NCBI RefSeq assembly: GCF_051014685.1
Contig: NW_027478532.1
Coordinates: 124,001-188,000, forward strand
DNA length: 64,000 bases
Source: Ptiloglossa arizonensis
Taxonomy: Eukaryota > Arthropoda > Insecta > Hymenoptera > Colletidae
Direction of reading: 5' to 3'
Part shown: positions 1 to 12,455 of the stretch, one piece after another
Position numbering within the stretch: position 1 is the stretch's first letter
Layout: each line of letters opens with the position of its first letter
The notes under the pieces: generated by a model
Told to the model about the DNA's origin: nothing
The model's input: only the letters and a program-made list of their open reading frames with translations
Database searches by the model: none
Program-made: the position numbers and the translations under genes

Positions 1-138
1 CGAGGTAAGAAACGCTTGAGAAACTCAAAATTTTCTCAGTTCTGATGCTCGAAACGAATAACTGGAACGGTCTAGGGGAAAACTACACATACCGTTGTAA
101 TCGGGCGAGTTTCTACTTTCAGACGCAACAGAAATTTG

Positions 139-154
139 CGGATTGATCAATCCG
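139..154. other. Perfect 16-bp palindrome (example; one monomer class)
   Basis: CGGATTGATCAATCCG equals its own reverse complement. It occurs at the same phase in every monomer of the GATC class (for example also 839-854) and is one base off (GGTC at the centre) in the other common class, which leaves 7-bp inverted arms around a 2-bp centre. Short dyads near the nucleosome linker are common in centromeric satellites and may bind dimeric proteins or extrude under torsion. No binding factor can be assigned from sequence. Confidence 0.8.
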
Positions 155-2060
155 TTCGCGAGATATGGCAGTTTGGAGATAAGAAACGCTTGAGAAACTC
201 AAAATTTTCGCAGCTTTATGCTCGAAACGAATAACTAGAACAGCCCAGGGAAAAAGTGCGCATACCGTTGTAATCGGGCGAGTTTCTACTTTCAGATGCA
301 ACAGAAATTTTGCGGATTGGTCAATCCGTTCGCGAGATGTGGCAGTTTGGAGGTAAGAAACGCTTGAGAAACTCAAAATTTTCGCAGTTCTGATGCTCGA
401 AACGAATGACTAGAACGGCCTAGGGGAAAAGTGCGCATACCGTTGTAATCGGGCGAGTTTCTACTTTCAGATGCAACAGAAATTTTGCGGATTGATCAAT
501 CCGTTCGCGAGATATGGCAGTTTGGAGATAAGAAACGCTTTAGAAACTCAAAATTTTCGCAGTTTTATGCTCGAAACGAATAACTAGAACGGCCCAGGGG
601 AAAAATGCGCATACCGTTGTAATCGGGCGAGTTTCTACTTTCAAATGCAACAGAAATTTTGCGGATTGGTCAATCCGTTCGCGAGATATGGCAGTTTCGA
701 GGTAAGAAACGCTTGAGAAACTCAAAATTTTCTCAGTTCTGATGCTCGAAACGAATAACTGGAACGGTCTAGGGGAAAACTACACATACCGTTGTAATCG
801 GGCGAGTTTCTACTTTCAGATGCAACAGAAATTTGCGGATTGATCAATCCGTTCGCGAGATATGGCAGTTTGGAGATAAGAAACGCTTGAGAAACTCAAA
901 ATTTTCGCAGCTTTATGCTCGAAACGAATAACTAGAACAGCCCAGGGGAAAAGTGCGCATACCGTTGTAATCGGGCGAGTTTCTAATTTCAAATGCAACA
1001 GGAATTTTGCGGATTGATCAATCCGTTCGCGAGATATGGCAGTTTGGAGATAAGAAACGCTTTAGAAACTCAAAATTTTCGCAGCTTTATGCTCGAAACG
1101 AATAACTAGAACGGCCCTGGGGAAAAGTGCGCATACCGTTGTAATCGGGCGAGTTTCTACTTTCAAATGCAACAGAAATTTTGCGGATTGGTCAATCCGT
1201 TCGCGAGATATGTCAGTTTGGATGTAAGAAACGCTTGAGAAACTCCAAATTTTCGCAGTTCTGGTGCTCGAAACGAATAACTGGAACGGTCTAGGGGAAA
1301 ACTACACATACCGTTGTAATCAGGCGAGTTTCTACTTTCAAATGCAACAGAAATTTTGCGGATTGGTCAATCCGTTCGCGAGATATGGCAGTTTCGAGGT
1401 AAGTAACGCTTGAGAAACTCAAAATTTTCGCAGTTCTGATGCTCGAAACGAATAACTGGAACGGTCTAGGGGAAAACTACACATACCGTTGTAATCGGGC
1501 GAGTTTCTACTTAAAGATGCAACAGAAATTTTGCGGATTGATCAATCCGTTCGCCAGAAATGGCAGTTTGGAGATAAGAAACGCTTGAGAAACTCAAAAT
1601 TTTCGCAGTTCTGATGCTAGAAACGAATGACTAGAACGGCCTAGGGGCGAAGTACGCATACCGTTGTAATCGGGCGAGTGTCTACTTTCAGATACCACAG
1701 AAATTATGCGGATTGGTCAATCCGTTCGCGAGATATGGCCGTTTGGATGTAAGAAACGCTTTAGAAACTCAAATTTTCGCAGTTTTATGCTCGAAACGAA
1801 TAACTAGAACGGCCCAGGGGAAGAGTGCGCATACCGTTGTAATCGGGCGAGTTTCTACTTTCAAATGCAACAGAAATTTTGCGGATTGGTCAATCCGTTC
1901 GCGAGATATGGCAGTTTGGAGGTAAGAAACGCTTGAGAAACTCAAAATTTTCGCAGTTCTGATGCTCGAAACGAATAACGAGAACGGCCTAGGGGAAAAG
2001 TGCGCATACCGTTCTAATCAGGCGAGTTTCTACTTTCAGATGCAACAGAAATTTTGCGGA

Positions 2061-2656
2061 TTGATCAATCTGTTTGCGACATATTGCAGTTTGGAGGTAA
2101 GAAACGCTTGAGAAACTCAAAATTTTCGCAGTTCTGGTGCTCGAAACGAATAACTAGAACGGCCTAGGGGAAAACTACACCTACCGTTGTAATCGGGCGA
2201 GTTTCTACTTTCAGATGCAACAGAAATTTTGCGGATTGATCAATCCGTTCGCGAGATATGGCAGTTTGGAGATAAGAAACGCATGAGAAACTCAAAATTT
2301 TCGCAGTTCTGATGCTCGAAACGAGTAACTAGAACGGCCTAGGGGAAAAGTACGCATACCGTTGTAATCGGGCGAGTTTCTACTTTCAGATGCAACAGAA
2401 ACTTTGCGGATTGGTCAAACCGTTCGCAAGATATGGCAGTTTGGAGGTAAGAAACGCTTGAGAAACTCAAAATTTTCGCAGTTCTGGTGCTCGAAACGAA
2501 TAACTGGAACGGTCTAGGGGAAAACTACACATACCGTTGTAATCAGGCGAGTTTCTACTTTCAAATGCAACAGAAATTTTGCGGATTGGTCAATCCGTTC
2601 GCGAGATATGGCAGTTTGGAGGTAAGAAACGCTTGAGAAACTCAAAATTTTCGCAG
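2061..2656 (+). repeat. Segment shared with 22862-23457 at a 20.8-kb distance
   Basis: The rare variant GATCAATCTGTT followed by GCGACATATTG occurs at 2062-2091 and again at ~22863-22892. The monomers after it stay in register at a shift of 20,801 bp (for example ACTTTGCGGATTGGTCAAAC at 2401 and 23202), up to about 2656/23457. Part of it, with ACTTTGCGG and GTTCGCAAG, also appears at 8.5 kb. This shows that blocks of three or more monomers have been copied over tens of kilobases. Confidence 0.8.
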
Positions 2657-4240
2657 TTCTGATGCTCGAAACGAATAACTAGAGCGGCCCAGGGGAAAAG
2701 TGCGCGTACCGTTGTAATCGGGCGAGTTTCTACTTTCAGATGCAACAGAAATTTTGCGGATTGGTCAATCCGTTCGCGAGATGTGGCAGTTTGGAGGTAA
2801 GAAACGCTTGAGAAACTCAAAATTTTCGCAGTTCTGATGCTCGAAACGAATGACTAGAACGGCCTAGGGGAAAAGTGCGCATACCGTTGTAATCGGGCGA
2901 GTTTCTACTTTCAGATGCAACAGAAATTTTGCGGATTGATCAATCCGTTCGCGAGATATGGCAGTTTGGAGATAAGAAACGCTTTAGAAACTCAAAATTT
3001 TCGCAGTTTTATGCTCGAAACGAATAACTAGAACGGCCCAGGGGAAAAATGCGCATACCGTTGTAATCGGGCGAGTTTCTACTTTCAAATGCAACAGAAA
3101 TTTTGCGGATTGGTCAATCCGTTCGCGAGATATGGCAGTTTCGAGGTAAGAAACGCTTGAGAAACTCAAAATTTTCTCAGTTCTGATGCTCGAAACGAAT
3201 AACTGGAACGGTCTAGGGGAAAACTACACATACCGTTGTAATCGGGCGAGTTTCTACTTTCAGACGCAACAGAAATTTGCGGATTGATCAATCCGTTCGC
3301 GAGATATGGCAGTTTGGAGATAAGAAACGCTTGAGAAACTCAAAATTTTCGCAGTTCTGATGCTCGAAACGAATGACTAGAACGGCCTAGGGGAAAAGTG
3401 CGCATACCGTTGTAATCGGGCGAGTTTCTACTTTCAGATGCAACAGAAATTTTGCGGATTGGTCAATCCGTTCGCGAGATGTGGCAGTTTGGAGGTAAGA
3501 AACGCTTGAGAAACTCAAAATTTTCGCAGTTCTGATGCTCGAAACGAATGACTAGAACGGCCTAGGGGAAAAGTGCGCATACCGTTGTAATCGGGCGAGT
3601 TTCTACTTTCAGATGCAACAGAAATTTTGCGGATTGATCAATCCGTTCGCGAGATATGGCAGTTTGGAGATAAGAAACGCTTTAGAAACTCAAAATTTTC
3701 GCAGTTTTATGCTCGAAACGAATAACTAGAACGGCCCAGGGGAAAAATGCGCATACCGTTGTAATCGGGCGAGTTTCTACTTTCAAATGCAACAGAAATT
3801 TTGCGGATTGGTCAATCCGTTCGCGAGATATGGCAGTTTCGAGGTAAGAAACGCTTGAGAAACTCAAAATTTTCTCAGTTCTGATGCTCGAAACGAATAA
3901 CTGGAACGGTCTAGGGGAAAACTACACATACCGTTGTAATCGGGCGAGTTTCTACTTTCAGATGCAACAGAAATTTGCGGATTGATCAATCCGTTCGCGA
4001 GATATGGCAGTTTGGAGATAAGAAACGCTTGAGAAACTCAAAATTTTCGCAGCTTTATGCTCGAAACGAATAACTAGAACAGCCCAGGGGAAAAGTGCGC
4101 ATACCGTTGTAATCGGGCGAGTTTCTAATTTCAAATGCAACAGGAATTTTGCGGATTGATCAATCCGTTCGCGAGATATGGCAGTTTGGAGATAAGAAAC
4201 GCTTTAGAAACTCAAAATTTTCGCAGCTTTATGCTCGAAA

Positions 4241-7200
4241 CGAATAACTAGAACGGCCCTGGGGAAAAGTGCGCATACCGTTGTAATCGGGCGAGTTTCT
4301 ACTTTCAAATGCAACAGAAATTTTGCGGATTGGTCAATCCGTTCGCGAGATATGTCAGTTTGGATGTAAGAAACGCTTGAGAAACTCCAAATTTTCGCAG
4401 TTCTGGTGCTCGAAACGAATAACTGGAACGGTCTAGGGGAAAACTACACATACCGTTGTAATCAGGCGAGTTTCTACTTTCAAATGCAACAGAAATTTTG
4501 CGGATTGGTCAATCCGTTCGCGAGATATGGCAGTTTCGAGGTAAGTAACGCTTGAGAAACTCAAAATTTTCGCAGTTCTGATGCTCGAAACGAATAACTG
4601 GAACGGTCTAGGGGAAAACTACACATACCGTTGTAATCGGGCGAGTTTCTACTTTCAGACGCAACAGAAATTTGCGGATTGATCAATCCGTTCGCGAGAT
4701 ATGGCAGTTTGGAGATAAGAAACGCTTGAGAAACTCAAAATTTTCGCAGCTTTATGCTCGAAACGAATAACTAGAACAGCCCAGGGAAAAAGTGCGCATA
4801 CCGTTGTAATCGGGCGAGTGTCTACTTTCAGATACCACAGAAATTATGCGGATTGGTCAATCCGTTCGCGAGATATGGCCGTTTGGATGTAAGAAACGCT
4901 TTAGAAACTCAAATTTTCGCAGTTTTATGCTCGAAACGAATAACTAGAACGGCCCAGGGGAAGAGTGCGCATACCGTTGTAATCGGGCGAGTTTCTACTT
5001 TCAAATGCAACAGAAATTTTGCGGATTGGTCAATCCGTTCGCGAGATATGGCAGTTTGGAGGTAAGAAACGCTTGAGAAACTCAAAATTTTCGCAGTTCT
5101 GATGCTCGAAACGAATAACGAGAACGGCCTAGGGGAAAAGTGCGCATACCGTTCTAATCAGGCGAGTTTCTACTTTCAGATGCAACAGAAATTTTGCGGA
5201 TTGATCAATCCGTTCGCCAGAAATGGCAGTTTGCAGATAAGAAACGCTTGAGAAACTCAAAATTTTCGCAGTTCTGATGCTAGAAACGAATGACTAGAAC
5301 GGCCTAGGGGCGAAGTACGCATACCGTTGTAATCGGGCGAGTGTCTACTTTCAGATACAACAGAAATTATGCGGATTGGTCAATCCGTTCGCGAGATATG
5401 GCCGTTTGGATGTAAGAAACGCTTTAGAAACTCAAAATTTTCGCAGCTTTATGCTCGTAACGAATAACTAGAACGGCCCAGGGGAAAAGTGCGCATACCG
5501 TTGTAATCGGGCGAGTTTCTACTTTCAAATGCAACAGAAATTTTGCGGATTGGTCAATCCGTTCGCGAGATAAGGCTGTTTGGAGGTAAGAAACGCTTGA
5601 GAAACTCAAAATTTTCGCAGTTCTGATGCTCGAAACGAGTAACAGGAGCGGCCTAGGGGAAAAGTACGCATACCGTTGTAATCGGGCGAGTTTCTACTTT
5701 CAGATACAACAGAAATTATGCGGATCGGTCAATCCGTTCGCGAGATCTGGCAGTTTTGACGTAAGAAACGCTTGAGAAACTCAAAATTTTCGCAGTTCTG
5801 ATGCTCGAAATGAATAACTGGAACGGCCTAGGGGAAAACTACACATACCGTTGTAATCGGGCGAGTTTCTACTTTCACATGCAACAGAAATTTTGCGGAT
5901 TGATCAATCCGTTCGCGAGATATGGCAGTTTGGATATAAGAAACGCTTGAGAAACTCAAAATTTTCGCAGTTCTGATGCTCGAAACGAGTAACTAGGACG
6001 GCCTAGGGGAAAAGTACGCATACCGTTGTAATCGGGCGAGTTTCTACTTTCAGATGCAACAGAAACTTTGCGGATTGGTCAATCCGTTCGCAAGATATGG
6101 CAGTTTGGAGGTAAGAAACGCTTGAGAAACTCAAAATTTTCGCAGTTCTGATGCTCGACACGAATAACTAGAACGGCCCTGGGGAAAAGTGCGCATACCG
6201 TTGTAATCGGGCGAGTTTCTACTTTCAAATGCAACAGAAATTTTGCGGATTGGTCAATCCGTTCGCGAGATATGTCAGTTTGGATGTAAGAAACGCTTGA
6301 GAAACTCCAAATTTTCGCAGTTCTGGTGCTCGAAACGAATAACTGGAACGGTCTAGGGGAAAACTACACATACCGTTGTAATCAGGCGAGTTTCTACTTT
6401 CAAATGCAACAGAAATTTTGCGGATTGGTCAATCCGTTCGCGAGATATGGCAGTTTCGAGGTAAGTAACGCTTGAGAAACTCAAAATTTTCGCAGTTCTG
6501 ATGCTCGAAACGAATAACTGGAACGGTCTAGGGGAAAACTACACATACCGTTGTAATCGGGCGAGTTTCTACTTTCAGACGCAACAGAAATTTGCGGATT
6601 GATCAATCCGTTCGCGAGATATGGCAGTTTGGAGATAAGAAACGCTTGAGAAACTCAAAATTTTCGCAGCTTTATGCTCGAAACGAATAACTAGAACAGC
6701 CCAGGGAAAAAGTGCGCATACCGTTGTAATCGGGCGAGTGTCTACTTTCAGATACCACAGAAATTATGCGGATTGGTCAATCCGTTCGCGAGATATGGCC
6801 GTTTGGATGTAAGAAACGCTTTAGAAACTCAAATTTTCGCAGTTTTATGCTCGAAACGAATAACTAGAACGGCCCAGGGGAAGAGTGCGCATACCGTTGT
6901 AATCGGGCGAGTTTCTACTTTCAAATGCAACAGAAATTTTGCGGATTGGTCAATCCGTTCGCGAGATATGGCAGTTTGGAGGTAAGAAACGCTTGAGAAA
7001 CTCAAAATTTTCGCAGTTCTGATGCTCGAAACGAATAACGAGAACGGCCTAGGGGAAAAGTGCGCATACCGTTCTAATCAGGCGAGTTTCTACTTTCAGA
7101 TGCAACAGAAATTTTGCGGATTGATCAATCCGTTCGCCAGAAATGGCAGTTTGCAGATAAGAAACGCTTGAGAAACTCAAAATTTTCGCAGTTCTGATGC

Positions 7201-8099
7201 TAGAAACGAATGACTAGAACGGCCTAGGGGCGAAGTACGCATACCGTTGTAATCGGGCGAGTGTCTACTTTCAGATACAACAGAAATTATGCGGATTGGT
7301 CAATCCGTTCGCGAGATATGGCCGTTTGGATGTAAGAAACGCTTTAGAAACTCAAAATTTTCGCAGCTTTATGCTCGTAACGAATAACTAGAACGGCCCA
7401 GGGGAAAAGTGCGCATACCGTTGTAATCGGGCGAGTTTCTACTTTCAAATGCAACAGAAATTTTGCGGATTGGTCAATCCGTTCGCGAGATAAGGCTGTT
7501 TGGAGGTAAGAAACGCTTGAGAAACTCAAAATTTTCGCAGTTCTGATGCTCGAAACGAGTAACAGGAGCGGCCTAGGGGAAAAGTACGCATACCGTTGTA
7601 ATCGGGCGAGTTTCTACTTTCAGATACAACAGAAATTATGCGGATCGGTCAATCCGTTCGCGAGATCTGGCAGTTTTGACGTAAGAAACGCTTGAGAAAC
7701 TCAAAATTTTCGCAGTTCTGATGCTCGAAATGAATAACTGGAACGGCCTAGGGGAAAACTACACATACCGTTGTAATCGGCCGAGTTTCTACTTTCACAT
7801 GCAACAGAAATTTTGCGGATTGATCAATCCGTTCGCGAGATATGGCAGTTTGGATATAAGAAACGCTTGAGAAACTCAAAATTTTCGCAGTTCTGATGCT
7901 CGAAACGAGTAACTAGGACGGCCTAGGGGAAAAGTACGCATACCGTTGTAATCGGGCGAGTTTCTACTTTCAGATGCAACAGAAACTTTGCGGATTGGTC
8001 AATCCGTTCGCAAGATATGGCAGTTTGGAGGTAAGAAACGCTTGAGAAACTCAAAATTTTCGCAGTTCTGATGCTCGACACGAATAACTAGAACGGCCT
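4241..8099 (+). repeat. 11-monomer tandem duplication, period 1,920 bp
   Basis: Bases 4241-6179 and 6161-8099 can be compared line by line at a shift of exactly 1,920 bp. I see one substitution inside the block (GGGCGAG near 5860 against GGCCGAG near 7780). Sequence differs outside both edges: upstream of 4241 versus 6161, and at 6180 versus 8100. Both junctions fall in the same part of the monomer, around CGAATAACTAGAACGGCC, as expected for unequal exchange between aligned monomers. The unit mixes 174- and 175-bp monomers. The very low divergence implies a recent event, or an assembly duplication. Confidence 0.95.
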
Positions 8100-9290
8100 A
8101 GGGGAAAAGTGCGCATACCGTTGTAATCGGGCGAGTTTCTACTTTCAAATGCAACAGAAATTTTGCGGATTGATCAATCCGTTCGCGAGATATGGCAGTT
8201 TGGAGATAAGAAACGCTTTAGAAACTCAAAATTTTCGCAGTTTTATGCTCGAAACGAATAACTAGAACGGCCCAGGGGAAAAGTGCGCATACCGTTGTAA
8301 TCGGGCGAGTTTCTACTTTCAAATGCAACAGAAATTTTGCGGATTGGTCAATCCGTTCGCGAGATATGGCAGTTAGGAGATAAGAAACGCTTGAGAAACT
8401 CAAAATTTTCGCAGTTCTGATGCTCGAAACGAGTAACTAGAACGGCCTAGGGGAAAAGTACGCATACCGTTGTAATCGGGCGAGTTTCTACTTTCAGATG
8501 CAACAGAAACTTTGCGGATTGGTCAAACCGTTCGCAAGATATGGCAGTTTGGAGGTAAGAAACGCTTGAGAAACTCAAAATTTTCGCAGTTCTGGTGCTC
8601 GAAACGAATAACTGGAACGGTCTAGGGGAAAACTATACATACCGTTGTAATCAGGCGAGTTTCTACTTTCAAATGCAACAGAAATTTTGCGGATTGGTCA
8701 ATCCGTTCGCGAGATATGGCAGTTTGGAGGTAAGAAACGCTTGAGAAACTCAAAATTTTCGCAGTTCTGATGCTCGAAACGAGTAACAGGAGCGGCCTAG
8801 GGGAAAAGTACGCATACCGTTGTAATCGGGCGAGTTTCTACTTTCAGATACAACAGAAATTTTGCGGATCGGTCAATCCGTTCGCGAGATCTGGCAGTTT
8901 TGACGTAAGAAACGCTTGAGAAACTCAAAATTTTCGCAGTTCTGATGCTCGAAGTGAATAACTGGAACGGCCTAGGGGAAAACTACACATACCGTTGTAA
9001 TCGGGCGAGTTTCTACTTTCACATGCAACAGAAATTTTGCGGATTGATCAATCCGTTCGCGAGATATGGCAGTTTGGAGATAAGAAACGCTTGAGAAACT
9101 CAAAATTTTCGCAGTTCTGATGCTCGAAACGGATAACTAGAACGGCCCAGGGGAAAAGTGCGCATACCGTTGTAATCGGGCGAGTTTCTACTTTCAAATG
9201 CAACAGAAATTTTGCGGATTGATCAATCCGTTCGCGAGATATGGCAGTTTGGAGATAAGAAACGCTTTAGAAACTCAAAATTTTCGCAGT
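8100..9290 (+). repeat. Mosaic satellite segment without local HOR
   Basis: About seven monomers follow the 1,920-bp block, with no clean local periodicity above the monomer. They contain TTAGGAGATAAG (~8373), the ACTTTGCGG/TTCGCAAG pair also seen at 2.4 and 23.2 kb, the GTAACAGGAGCGG and GATCTGGCAGTTTTGAC pair also at 5.6, 7.5, 22.1 and 23.5 kb, and GAAACGGATAAC (~9127), which recurs at 24169. No gene is seen. Confidence 0.8.
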
Positions 9291-11170
9291 TTTATGCTCG
9301 AAACGAATAACTAGAACGGCCCAGGGGAAAAATGCGCATACCGTAGTAATCGGGCGAGTTTCTACTTTCAAATGCAACAGAAATTTTGCGGATTGGTCAA
9401 TCCGTTCGCGAGATATGGCAGTTTCGAGGTAAGAAACGCTTGAGAAACTCAAAATTTTCGCAGTTCTGATGCTCGAAACGAATAACTGGAACGGTCTAGG
9501 GGAAAACTACACATACCGTTGTAATCGGGCGAGTTTCTACTTTCAGATGCAACAGAAATTTGCGGATTGATCAATCCGTTCGCGAGATATGGCAGTTTGG
9601 AGATAAGAAACGCTTGAGAAACTCAAAATTTTCGCAGCTTTATGCTCGAAACGAATAACTAGAACAGCCCAGGGGAAAAGTGCGCATACCGTTGTAATCG
9701 GGCGAGTTTCTAATTTCAAATGCAACAGGAATTTTGCGGATTGATCAATCCGTTCGCGAGATATGGCAGTTTGGAGATAAGAAACGCTTTAGAAACTCAA
9801 AATTTTCGCAGCTTTATGCTCGAAACGAATAACTAGAACGGCCCTGGGGAAAAGTGCGCATACCGTTGTAATCGGGCGAGTTTCTACTTTCAAATGCAAC
9901 AGAAATTTTGCGGATTGGTCAATCCGTTCGCGAGATATGTCAGTTTCGAGATAAGAAACGCTTGAGAAACTCAAAATTTTCGCAGTTCTGATGCTAGAAA
10001 CGAATGACTAGAACGGCCTAGGGGCGAAGTACGCATACCGTTGTAATCGGGCGAGTGTCTACTTTCAGATACAACAGAAATTATGCGGATTGGTCAATCC
10101 GTTCGCGAGATATGGCCGTTTGGATGTAAGAAACGCTTTAGAAACTCAAAATTTTCGCAGTTTTATGCTCGAAACGAATAACTAGAACGGCCCAGGGGAA
10201 GAGTGCGCATACCGTTGTAATCGGGCGAGTTTCTACTTTCAAATGCAACAGAAATTTTGCGGATTGGTCAATCCGTTCGCGAGATATGGCAGTTTGGAGG
10301 TAAGAATCGCTTGAGAAACTCAAAATTTTCGCAGTTCTGATGCTCGAAACGAATGACTAGAACGGCCTAGGGGAAAAGTGCGCATACCGTTGTAATCGGG
10401 CGAGTTTCTACTTTCAGATGCAACAGAAATTTTGAGGATTGGTTAATCCGTTCGCGAGATATGGCAGTTTGGAGGTAAGAAACGCTTGAGAAACTCAAAA
10501 TTTTCGCAGTTCTGATGCACGAAACGAATAACTAGAACGGCCCAGGGGAAAAATGCGCATACCGTTGTAGTCGGGCGAGTTTCTACTTTCAAATGCAACA
10601 GAAATTTTGCGGATTGGTCAATCCGTTCGCGAGATATGGCAGTTTCGAGGTAAGAAACGCTTGAGAAACTCAAAATTTTCGCAGTTCTGATGCTCGAAAC
10701 GAATAACTGGAACGGTCTAGGGGAAAACTACACATACCGTTGTAATCGGGCGAGTTTCTACTTTCAGATGCAACAGAAATTTGCGGATTGATCAATCCGT
10801 TCGCGAGATATGGCAGTTTGGAGATAAGAAACGCTTGAGAAACTCAAAATTTTCGCAGCTTTATGCTCGAAACGAATAACTAGAACAGCCCAGGGGAAAA
10901 GTGCGCATACCGTTGTAATCGGGCGAGTTTCTAATTTCAAATGCAACAGGAATTTTGCGGATTGATCAATCCTTTCGCGAGATATGGCAGTTTGGAGATA
11001 AGAAACGCTCTAGAAACTCAAAATTTTCGCAGCTTTATGCTCGAAACGAATAACTAGAACGGCCCTGGGGAAAAGTGCGCATACCGTTGTAATCGGGCGA
11101 GTTTCTACTTTCAAATGCAACAGAAATTTTGCGGATTGGTCAATCCGTTCGCGAGATATGGCAGTTTCGA
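9290..11170 (+). repeat. 7-monomer repeat, period 1,221 bp
   Basis: Bases ~9290-9950 recur at ~10510-11170 with a shift of 1,221 bp. The shared part is the three-monomer set GGTCTAGGGG / CAGCCCAGGGG with GAGTTTCTAATTTC / GGCCCTGGGG, the same 174-bp trimer that is amplified at 24.6-31.2 kb. The intervening monomers include CGAAGTACGCATACC variants. The same 10.5-11.0 kb stretch is colinear with ~24.5-25.0 kb at 13,996 bp, which makes it a likely relative of the seed of the amplified trimer. Confidence 0.8.
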
Positions 11171-12455
11171 GGTAAGTAACGCTTGAGAAACTCAAAATTT
11201 TCGCAGTTCTGATGCTCGAAACGAATAACTGGAACGGTCTAGGGGAAAACTACATATACCGTTGTAATCGGGCGAGTTTCTACTTAAAGATGCAACAGAA
11301 ATTTTGCGGATTGATCAATCCGTTCGCCAGAAATGGCAGTTTGGAGATAAGAAACGCTTGAGAAACTCAAAATTTTCGCAGTTCTGATGCTAGAAACGAA
11401 TGACTAGAACGGCCTAGGGGCGAAGTACGCATACCGTTGTAATCGGGCGAGTGTCTACTTTCAGATACAACAGAAATTATGCGGATTGGTCAATCCGTTC
11501 GCGAGATATGGCCGTTTGGATGTAAGAAACGCTTTAGAAACTCAAAATTTTCGCAGTTTTATGCTCGAAACGAATAACTAGAACGGCCTAGGGGCGAAGT
11601 ACGCATACCGTTGTAATCGGGCGAGTGTCTACTTTCAGATACAACAGAAATTATGCGGATTGGTCAATCCGTTCGCGAGATATGGCCGTTTGGATGTAAG
11701 AAACGCTTTAGAAACTTAAATATTTTCGCAGTTCTAATGCTCGAAACGAATAACTAGAACGGCCTAGGGGAAAAGAGCGCATACCGTTGTAATCGGGCGA
11801 GTTTCTACTTTCAGATGCAACAGAAATTTTGTGGATTGGTCCATCCGTTCGCGAGATATGGCCGTTTGGATGTAAGAAACGCTTGAGAAACTCAAAATTT
11901 TCGCAGTTCTGATGCTCGAAACGAATAACTAGAACGGCCTACGGGAAAAGTGCGCATACCCTTGTAATCGGGAGAGTTTCTACTTTCAGATGCAACAGAA
12001 ATTTTGGGGATCGGTCAATCCGTTCGCGAGATATGGCAGTTTGGATGTAAGAAACGCTTGAGAAACTCAAAATTTTCGCAGTTCTGATGCTCGAAACGAA
12101 TAACTGGAACGGCCTAGGGGAAAACTACACATACCGTTGTAATCGGGCGAGTTTCTACTATCAGATGCAACAGAAATTTTGCGGATTGGTCAATCCGTTC
12201 GCGAGATATGGCAGTTTGCATGTAAGAAACGCTTGAGAAACTCAAAATTTTCGCAGTTCTGATGCTCGAAACGAATAACTGGAACGGCCTAGGGGAAAAC
12301 TACACATACCGTTGTAATCGGGCGAGTTTCTACTTAAAGATGCAACAGAAATTTTGCGGATTGATCAAACCGTTCGCGAGATATGGCAGTTTGGAGGTAA
12401 GACACGCTTGAGAAACTCAAAATTTTCGCATTTCTGATGCTCGAAACGAATAACT
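11170..12455 (+). repeat. Mosaic satellite segment
   Basis: Seven or so monomers join the left block to the 9-monomer HOR. They include TTAAAGATG, GCCAGAAATGG, GGGGCGAAGTACG and the 176-bp CTTAAATATTTTCGC variant (~11715). Around 11760-12060 the sequence matches the GTGGATTGGTCCATCC and GGGGATCGGTC monomers found at 26.6-26.9, 29.4-29.7 and 31.7-32.0 kb. No gene is seen. Confidence 0.75.

Larger units (their letters stand above)
1..5210 (+). repeat. 18-monomer duplication, ~3,141-bp shift
   Basis: Bases 1-2070 recur at 3142-5210 with shifts of 3,140-3,142 bp. Examples are the TTTTCTCAG variant at ~31 and ~3172, the TCGAGGTAAGTAACG variant near 1393 and 4535, and GATACCACAG near 1692 and 4832. 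Colinearity is broken over about one monomer. Around 1510-1660 the left copy has the TTAAAGATG and GCCAGAAATGG monomer. The right copy carries at 4640-4800 a monomer with GACGCAAC and CCAGGGAAAAAG, which otherwise matches bases ~100-260. The left copy diverges after ~2070, where a TGTTTGCGACATATTG variant starts. Confidence 0.85.

Noticed and set aside
540..725. Many ~61-codon minus-strand open frames beginning MSFSSVSY
   Set aside because: Each is the same satellite frame between two fixed stops and recurs wherever that monomer pair occurs. There is no promoter, and no sign of selection on the frame: 1-bp indels among monomers are tolerated.
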